Positions 49,671 through 50,124 of a stretch of 50,124 nucleotides of DNA are shown here, one piece after another (the stretch's first letter is position 1; each line of letters begins with the position of its first letter). Position numbers and translations under genes: made by a program. Origin of the DNA: Hyphomicrobiales bacterium (GTDB lineage: Bacteria; Pseudomonadota; Alphaproteobacteria; Rhizobiales; Xanthobacteraceae); NCBI GenBank assembly GCA_027307405.1, contig DAHUXA010000004.1, forward strand, positions 1 to 50,124, written 5' to 3'. The notes beneath the pieces were generated by a model. The model did not search any database. It saw only the letters and a list, made by a program, of their open reading frames with translations, and was not told where the DNA came from.

Positions 49671-49747
49671 CCGCTCGTCCCCGCGAAAGCGGGACCCAAT
49701 CATTAAGTCGATTTAATGCTGGATTCCCGCTTCGCGGGAATGAGCGG
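49671..49747 (+). repeat. Tandem-hairpin repeat, family B copy 2
   Basis: ccgctcgtccccgcgaaagcgggacccaatcattaagtcgatttaatgctggattcccgcttcgcgggaatgagcgg. Confidence 0.85.
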
Positions 49748-49840
49748 GTAGGTTGTCCCCTCAAAGCTGCCCTGCGCCCGCGGCAGTGGCGATTCCAAAG
49801 GATTGTCGTTAGAAGGCGCGATCCTTCCGGGAGCCTGTTC

Positions 49841-50124
49841 ATGTCGGCGGTAGCCGAAACTCTCCAGCACGCCGTGCCCGACGACAATCTGGCGCGCCGC
49901 AACGCCATTGTGCTGGCGGTCGCGCAGGCGCTGGCCGGTGGCAACAACACCGTCATCGTTAGTACTGCCAGCATTGTCGGCGCAGTGCTCGCGCCCGACA
50001 AGGGTCTCGCGACCCTCCCGGTGACCGCTATGGTGTTCGGGATGTGGCTCGGCTCATTGCCGCTGGGCGTGTTGGCGCGTCATTTCGGTCGGCGCTTTGC
50101 GCTGCAATGCGGTTCGGCGTTCGG
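49841..50124 (+). CDS. MFS transporter, 5' portion (runs off window)
   Basis: Translation from ATG 49841: MSAVAETLQHAVPDDNLARRNAIVLAVAQALAGGNNTVIVSTASIVGAVLAPDKGLATLPVTAMVFGMWLGSLPLGVLARHFGRRFALQCGSAF. Confidence 0.8.
   Translation, partial: MSAVAETLQHAVPDDNLARRNAIVLAVAQALAGGNNTVIVSTASIVGAVLAPDKGLATLPVTAMVFGMWLGSLPLGVLARHFGRRFALQCGSAF

Overview
GC-rich alphaproteobacterial chromosome segment. Gene content and the porin and repeat types suggest Hyphomicrobiales, Bradyrhizobium/Pseudolabrys-like; this is an inference with no database search. Most of the window is conserved housekeeping sequence: gloA-like, Sir2, double cold-shock protein, DUF192, tRNA-Pro(TGG), slt, dapA, mscL, smpB, UDG, NYN/LabA, rpoZ, rsh, pdxJ-acpS-lepB-rnc-era-recO, parC, CPA2 antiporter, mntH, bpt, RDD, ilvA, FkbM methyltransferase, a CoxL-like orphan subunit, hemB, Rieske-reductase, a valine-catabolism-like cluster, a MarR/LdtR-like regulator, glyA-nrdR-ribD-ribE-ribH-nusB-thiL, an FMN-dependent alpha-hydroxy-acid dehydrogenase, and a truncated MFS gene at the right edge. 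I found no CRISPR array, large prophage or clear multi-gene novel system. The signals most worth a second look are: (1) several composite palindromic repeats that fill gaps between co-directional genes, starting at or just after the upstream stop codon and ending 11-17 nt before the next start; (2) a tRNA-Pro-adjacent tyrosine integrase with no cargo, next to a 5'-truncated porin carrying an apparent one-base frameshift; (3) a perfect 8+1+8 palindrome overlapping a putative -35 box of mntH; (4) palindromes upstream of the MarR/LdtR-like gene and the FkbM gene; (5) a long Lys/Glu-rich insertion in the USP region of a CPA2 antiporter.
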